Origin: Salvator merianae | Lineage: Eukaryota; Chordata; Lepidosauria; Squamata; Teiidae | NCBI GenBank assembly: GCA_003586115.2 | Contig: QVOM02000116.1 | Span: 29,799,062 to 29,863,061, forward strand | Length of the DNA stretch: 64,000 bases | Direction: 5' to 3' | In this document: positions 58,459 to 64,000 of the stretch, one piece after another | Layout: the number at the start of each line of letters is the position of its first letter | How positions within the stretch are numbered: the first letter of the stretch is position 1 | Notes under the pieces: model-generated | What the model was told of the DNA's origin: nothing | Databases searched by the model: none | Seen by the model: the letters and a program-made list of their open reading frames with translations, nothing else | Program-made: the position numbers and the translations under genes

Positions 58459-60799
58459 CCTAAGAAACCAAATGCTCCTCCGCATTTCTCATCTACTCAT
58501 GGCAACAGAAAGGCATATAGTTTGGCAGGTTGACCTTGAAGCAATGCAGGGCTGAGATCTGTGCCCAAAGGTCTGCTGCTGATAACATGAATGTTTGTGG
58601 CTATCAGTGAAGTAAATGAAGGAAGTTCATGTCATGTCATTCAGCACTCTGCAGCTCTGACTTCCCACTCCTATGATACTGCAAAGAAAAGTTAACTTGG
58701 AGAAACTGTTGAATAACTTTGCATTTAAGTCCATTTTGTACATACTTCAGCCACAAGTGATTTCACTTATCCTTATCGTGTGAATGGCTTAGGGCAGGCA
58801 TAGTTGTCTTCAGTTTTTGTTGGAATGTGCAGTGGATCAGGCTCCTTGATCCAAGTTGCAAGAGGGTTTCTTTTTCACTTTCCAGTTGTGTGCTGTACTT
58901 GGAGAGCAGAAGGAAAGCTTAGTGCAATCTACTCTCACATCTTGTCCAAGCTACTATATCCTCAGCTTAGTAGTACAATGCAAGGATAGATCATGCCAAG
59001 CCTTCCTTCTCCTCCGCAGTGCAGGGGACAAATGCAGACGAAAACCTCACAGTTTTAGTGGGACAGAATTGAACTGCCACACATGCCTAATTTTTTATTT
59101 TCTCTAACAGTGAGATCTTTTGTTTATTTGGTACTTCTGTGTTAACTTCAGTTTAATCACAAATCTCTATACACCTATTATTTGATACTTCTGTATTAAG
59201 TCCAGTTTAAGCATCACACTCTCATATGTCTAATAAAAGTAGTAATATAAATTTTTAACTCATAATAGAAATACAAAACTAGTGTTGTTCTTGGCTGCAT
59301 ATTGAAGCATCTGTATCAAACATTTCACTAAAGAATTATCATATGAATATTAAGTTGCCATTGTGCAATTTTAGACTGCCTCTGTTAATTCAAGTGCACA
59401 GTTTTATTTAGATTTTCACAAATAAGTAAATCCATACACAGAAGCGACTCTCTTTTTTTAAATGAATACAGTTTGGCAACAGACACCAGATGTTACAATG
59501 GCTTCTCTACTTTGCAAAGTCCTTTTGCTTCAGGATCTTAATATACACTTTACCAGTGTTAAGCAAAAATTATGTAAAGAGATTATCTATGACTTAACAG
59601 CAGCGCAGCTGGTGCCCTGGTCCTATGGAGGTCCACTGCTCATTCTAGAACCAGTTTGTACTAGGCCTGGCATCAAAATTCACATTGCTTTAGCATTCCC
59701 ATCACCATCCAGATCTAACCTGAATAAACAATCAGTAAAAATAATGGATCAAGGTAAAAAGTGAAGCTAGTAACACAATCTAAGAGAGCCCTCCATGCAC
59801 TAGTTTCATTCCAAAGTTTCTTTACGACATGTGATTTTTTATCAAATGGAATTAGTGCAATCTCTCAGGGGGCCAATACCATGTTCTCGCTACCTTCCAC
59901 AGATTCATGATGGTGCTGATCTCTGCCTAAACAAAAGAACTAGAAGGTGGCCCAGAGTAAATGGTCATCCTAGATACCCTGGATGCATGGGTCTCCATAA
60001 TTCCAAGAAGCAAACTTCCCTTCCCCTTTATTTTTGCCAATGCTATACAAAAAGAGTGTGTACCCTTGTAGTTTGGCCACAAAGGGTTGCTCTCTTCTCA
60101 TTCTCAACTCTTGTGATTTGTTATCTCTGATCAGAAGTCATTCATTCATCAGAGAAACCCACAGCTCTAAATCCCTCAAACAATTCATAATAATTCTATC
60201 TGTAGAGATGGCACGTCTCCTCTTTTCCTAAGTTATGGCATGAACTCGCATCAGCATAGGTGAAAAATATCCAACCCAAGCCATAGTATTTGTTTCAGCT
60301 TTCCAGGTTGGGAGCTCCTAAAATTGTATAACTGTACTACATACTTCAAACTGCATACTAAAAAGACATCTACACTTTCACTTCGCAGGGGTACAAAGTT
60401 ACTCTACCCATACTGATGAGTGTTTAATAAAGTAGAAATAAAATATTTGTTATCAGTATCCATTTCCCTACACAAAGTTTTATAATAACATTCAGAATTA
60501 TGATTTACTTGTATATGAAAACGCAGGGAGATTAAATGTTAAGTGATCTTTATGATCGTTAGCAAGCTTTCCACTATTTTCTAGATACACACATATGCAA
60601 ATAACACATTTTACAACATCATATCAAGGTAGCAGACAGTGCCACTTCTATCTCTTTCAGCAGGAAATTACTAATTACTAATACGCATATCTTCCTTTTC
60701 GTGGCAGCAGAATTTTTTTTTCCAACTACAGAGATCTCTGAGTCCTTCTCTGAGTTTTCTAAGACACTATCTACAAACTAAATTTAATGTGGAATGCAC

Positions 60800-61000
60800 T
60801 TGGCTACGCGAGTGGTAGTACACATGGTGAATAGTGGGAGGTAGCAGCTCTCTGGAGCCCAGTTGTTGGGAGACTGTGAGCACAGCAAGATGTGTCCTTA
60901 TGACGAGCTTGTACTTTTCTACTTGCTACCGTAAGAGTAGGTGGTTAACTAGATGGGATACTGGCTGATCCACTAGGGTATTCCTTATGTTCTTATATTC
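60800..61000 (+). mobile_element. SINE-like dispersed repeat, 3' end
   Basis: Ends 'aactagatgggatactggct', 'gatccactagggtattcctt', 'atgttctta', matching a common reptile repeat signature (ctagatgggcc..tggtctgatccagcagggctcttcttatgttctta). The upstream part (60800-60900) is diverged, and its start is uncertain. Confidence 0.55.
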
Positions 61001-61108
61001 ACACCCATACCTGTCAGCATTCCATGAAAAGCATCCATTGTCCTTGGTCTTCTTAAGCCTGTTTCAACAGGATTGAACACTATACCAGTCTTACACTGGA
61101 GAGACAAT

Positions 61109-61480
61109 GGCCCTTTCTACATTTACCTTAAGTACGTCAGGATCAGCGGGTCCAGAATAGCCCAGCCCACTGATTCCAACCACTGGAAGACATGGACGGG
61201 ATCAGCCCACCCCATGTTGCCACTGCCTCAATGAGTGCAATTTGAGGCTGGACATTAGTTCCTAGCCTTGGGAGCCTCTGAGGGCAACATTTCAGGGTGC
61301 ACTTTGCCATGCTGCCAAAACTGCTCCTCCATAGTTCCAAACACAGAGGCATGCCCCTGCACAGCATGCCCTTGTTTGGGATTAGGCCCATCAAGTCCAC
61401 CTAGTAGTCATGATTAAATGTGATTCCCTGATTAGGATCATGCTCCACACAAAGTGAACGGCACATTCCAATGGGAGACT
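61109..61480 (-). mobile_element. Non-autonomous inverted-repeat element, copy 3 (inverted relative to copy 2)
   Basis: Terminus ggccctttctacatttacc at 61109-61127. On the minus strand the core reads ggctcccaaggctaggaact, the same as copy 2, and a region matching the copy 2 hairpin is present (gggcatgctgtgcaggggca). The other terminus is not recognisable, so the right boundary is approximate. Confidence 0.6.
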
Positions 61481-61599
61481 GGGTAGGTCTGAATTAAACT
61501 TGCATTCTCCACTAATACATAAAACAGATGTAAGTCTTGTTTACAAGCAATTAAAAGGAAAAATACATTTAAATATTTGAGCTAAATGGGTTATGGTAA

Positions 61600-61602
<3 letters not shown>

Positions 61603-61676
<74 letters not shown>

Positions 61677-61695
61677 TACATATATACATACATAC
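61603..61695. repeat. (TA)n(CA)n compound microsatellite
   Basis: About 20 TA units followed by about 15 CA units and a TATACATA tail. Confidence 0.97.
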
Positions 61696-61759
61696 ACATA
61701 TTTTCTTGGAAAGGTAATTGAGTAAGTGTAGGATTTTTAAAACACACATACACTCATTG

Positions 61760-61835
61760 ATTCAAATATTTATATCCCACTCTTCATCCAAAGGTCCAAG
61801 GGCAAGTTAAACAATAAAAATATAAAATCTATAAA
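61760..61835 (-). mobile_element. L2/CR1-type LINE 3' tail
   Basis: 'aaatatttatatcccactct' followed by 'aaggtccaagggcaagttaa' is the reverse complement of the usual tail (…ttgcccttggacc…gggatataaatattt). Confidence 0.65.
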
Positions 61836-61939
61836 ATAGTAAAACATACTTAAAATATCATCATTCCCCACCCACAGCAGGACAACAGTCAGAGGAAACT
61901 AAAATATTTACAATTATGAAAATAACCAATAGGAAATAT

Positions 61940-64000
61940 GACATATTTAATCTCTAACTATACTAATAGATTTTTGAAATTTATATTGCAGACAGTCTGT
62001 CAGGAGTAGTTTCAATCCAGGAACCGGACTGTTTCTGCATAATGTACAGCAATTGGTGTGGCACCTAAGGATGATTTGCCCTAAAATTCTGATATCTTTT
62101 AGTAAATTTAATATACCTTCAGAAGGGGCTATGTACATTTCTATGGAAGGAATAATGTCTAATGAAGGTTGCCAGATAGTCCAGTAGGAATTTTACTTAG
62201 TTCTCCTTGTACCTGTACAATTGAAATGAGATGCTTCATTTCAGACTGTGTCTCACGGTTTCTTATACTAGTTCTATACAGTTAAATTCTTACTGTCTTT
62301 CCATAACTTGCTATCCCTGTTTATGCTCCAGAGTATGAACTCTACCAGTGTTTTTGCCTTAATATTTTTGTTTTTATACCTGAAAATGTATAATTCAGAA
62401 GTGCAGTCTATATCCATACTAATAATTCTGCAAATGAGTTCTTTTCACTTTAGTCCAGAATTTTTGAAATATTGAACAGGCCTGCCACATATGATAATAG
62501 GTTCCTTTGTTATTGCAATCATGTCAACACTTTGGAGAAAGGGATTTTATCACTTGGAAAAGAGATGCTGGAGTTTTGTACCATCTGTGGAATAATTCTG
62601 CTAAAATTTATTTTGCTTAAGAGGAAGATTCCAAGTATGTTTAAGAGATGTAAGTTCTATCCACTCCCAAGGGGTAAAGGTGATTTGTAAATCTGTTTCC
62701 CACAGGGATTTTATCCCTTGAAGAGGATTGCCCTCCAATTCTAATAGAATATTATATATAATCACTACCTGACCTTTTTAAAATCAATTTCAGTTTGTGA
62801 AAGAGTTTTTCTCAACCTGATAACTCTCTCACCATTGTATGTTTTTGGTCAGAAGACTTAAGGCAGCTATATAGTACTTCAGATATTAGCCAATTTTTAA
62901 TCTGTGGATTTAGACTTTATATTATTTATTGACTTGGGTTTCGCATTAGCTTGATAGAAATCTTACCTAAATGAAGTTAGCGTCAGCCAATTCTGTCCAT
63001 CCACAACTGATTGTCTGTGTGTGTGTCTGTGTGTGAGAGAGAGAGGGAGGGAGGGAGGGAGGGAGGGAGGGAGAGAAATATAATTCTTCCTCCATTTAAT
63101 CCACACCAATAAAGTGGTTTTTTTAAATATAGGATTTTGGAGTGAGTCTACTTAAGTTTTCAGTATTATGAAAAATGTTTTAGATCTCGATTCTCTCTAA
63201 ATTCATATTTGGTCAACCAGTGCCTACATGTTTCTTAGATCACAAATAAATGATGAATCTGTAAACCTGCATAATATAGTGGGAAGTTGAGAAGCCTCCA
63301 TCCTCATAATTTACTAGGTCTACTTTTTAGTATTTTAGAAACTTGTAGTCTTTTGTTTTGAATAAAATTTACAAAGGTCTTTCCCCACTTCTTATTGGTT
63401 TTAAATAGAATTTGATTTGGAACTGTAAAAAAAAAATTCAATATAATCTTTATTTTTATATTTCCAGTTCTGTCTTGAAATATTTTTAGATTTCTAAGAT
63501 TCAATTCCTTTTATTACTTATTTCTACAAGGGACAATGATTTAGTTTTATTACCTTTTGGAATAAAAACTCATGAATATTTCTATTTGAAATTTTGGAGA
63601 AATATCTTGATATAATGCTAACAATTCCTTAAATTTATTTTAAAACCAAATATCTTTCGAAATAATACCAATTTCTTCTTATTTCAAATTGCTCTTATAG
63701 ACTTCCAAGTAAACAGTAAAAAGTCATCAGCATACAAATTAAATTTTACTTGTTTGGAGTCCATCTGAAAAGCTATAATATTTGCTTTATTTCTTAATTT
63801 ATTTGCGTTCTAACACAGGAGTATATAATAGTTGGATCAAAATTCCTATTTTAAATTGTTTTGAAATCATTTGGTTTGCACAAATATTGGTGTAGGAAGT
63901 TTAATAAGTTTGTTGTAGAATTTTAATAAATTTTAGTTCAAAATCCTAACACTGGAGGATTTTTACTAGAAATTGATGACTGACTGAGTCAAATGCTTTG
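61940..64000 (-). mobile_element. L1-type LINE, RT to C-terminus, runs off the right edge
   Basis: Minus-strand translation gives L1 ORF2-type blocks in order. KAFDSVSHQFLVKIL (palm A) is at the very edge, 63956-64000. KFNLYADDFLLFTWKS contains an intact YADD at 63734-63723. A thumb-like region lies at 63304-63504 (GKTFVNFIQNKRLQ). The C-terminal RWYKTPASLFQ...NKGTYYHMWQAC is at about 62480-62600, as in the L1 'KGTFYHMWW.C' motif. Frames are broken between blocks. It is in the sense orientation of CDK14. No boundary is visible on the right. Confidence 0.85.
63011..63077. repeat. (GT)n-(GA)n-(GGGA)n compound microsatellite inside the L1
   Basis: tgtctgtgtgtgtgtctgtg, then gagagagaga, then about eight GGGA units. 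Confidence 0.95.

Larger units (their letters stand above)
57419..64000 (-). other. CDK14: Intron upstream of the CDK14 penultimate exon (continues past the window)
   Basis: Intronic sequence upstream of the acceptor at 57419. I looked for the preceding CDK14 exon, expected to end with codons for a NLRQAWNK-like segment just before this intron, and found none up to 64000. From 57.4 to 60.8 kb there is only unique-looking AT-rich DNA and a poly-T run. From 60.8 kb on come a SINE-like tail, an inverted-repeat element, a TA/CA microsatellite, a LINE tail and an L1 LINE. Confidence 0.85.

Noticed and set aside
60800..64000. Search for the preceding CDK14 exon
   Set aside because: No minus-strand segment encoding the expected NLRQAWNK end followed by a GT donor was found. 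The region is filled by repeats, so the exon must lie to the right of the window.

Overview
The window is vertebrate nuclear DNA, most likely from a squamate reptile (lizard or snake). It is AT-rich, has no bacterial-style gene packing, and its coding sequence lies in short exons with GT..AG splice sites. The repeats are a reptile mixture: several L2/CR1-group LINE copies, an L1-type LINE, tRNA-headed SINEs of the type I know from squamates, inverted-repeat DNA elements and many microsatellites. The species cannot be named from the sequence alone.

The only gene I can support is the 3' end of CDK14 (PFTAIRE-type cyclin-dependent kinase 1), on the minus strand. The penultimate coding exon is 57279-57418 and the last coding exon is 46119-46234, ending in TGA. 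The splice phases agree: the codon split across the 11,044-bp intron is A|TG, the Met found at the same place in mammalian CDK14. The first canonical poly(A) signal after the stop is ATTAAA at 45584-45579, followed by a perfect hairpin. All earlier CDK14 exons lie beyond the right edge.

Layout, left to right. 1-45.5 kb is the 3' flank of CDK14, with no recognisable gene; in mammals the next gene in this direction is FZD1, which is not in the window. This flank holds L2/CR1 fragments (about 4.8-5.3, 16.2-17.2, 24.2-24.7, 29.8-32.1, 42.1-42.4 and 43.3-45.1 kb), short LINE 3' tails, two SINEs, foldback elements and long stretches without recognisable repeats that may hold conserved non-coding elements. 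46.2-57.3 kb is the last intron, with a nearly 3-kb L2/CR1 LINE in antisense orientation, a possible LTR-like segment and an inverted-repeat element. 57.4-64 kb is the preceding intron, with a second copy of that inverted-repeat element in the opposite orientation, a long TA/CA microsatellite and an L1 LINE running off the right edge.

The most informative observations are the CDK14 terminal exons, a three-copy non-autonomous element family with a partly conserved internal hairpin (30.7, 55.9 and 61.1 kb), and a readable nest of insertions at 29.8-32.1 kb where a younger LINE is flanked by an exact 12-bp target-site duplication. I found no CRISPR array, operon, viral genome or clearly new biological system.
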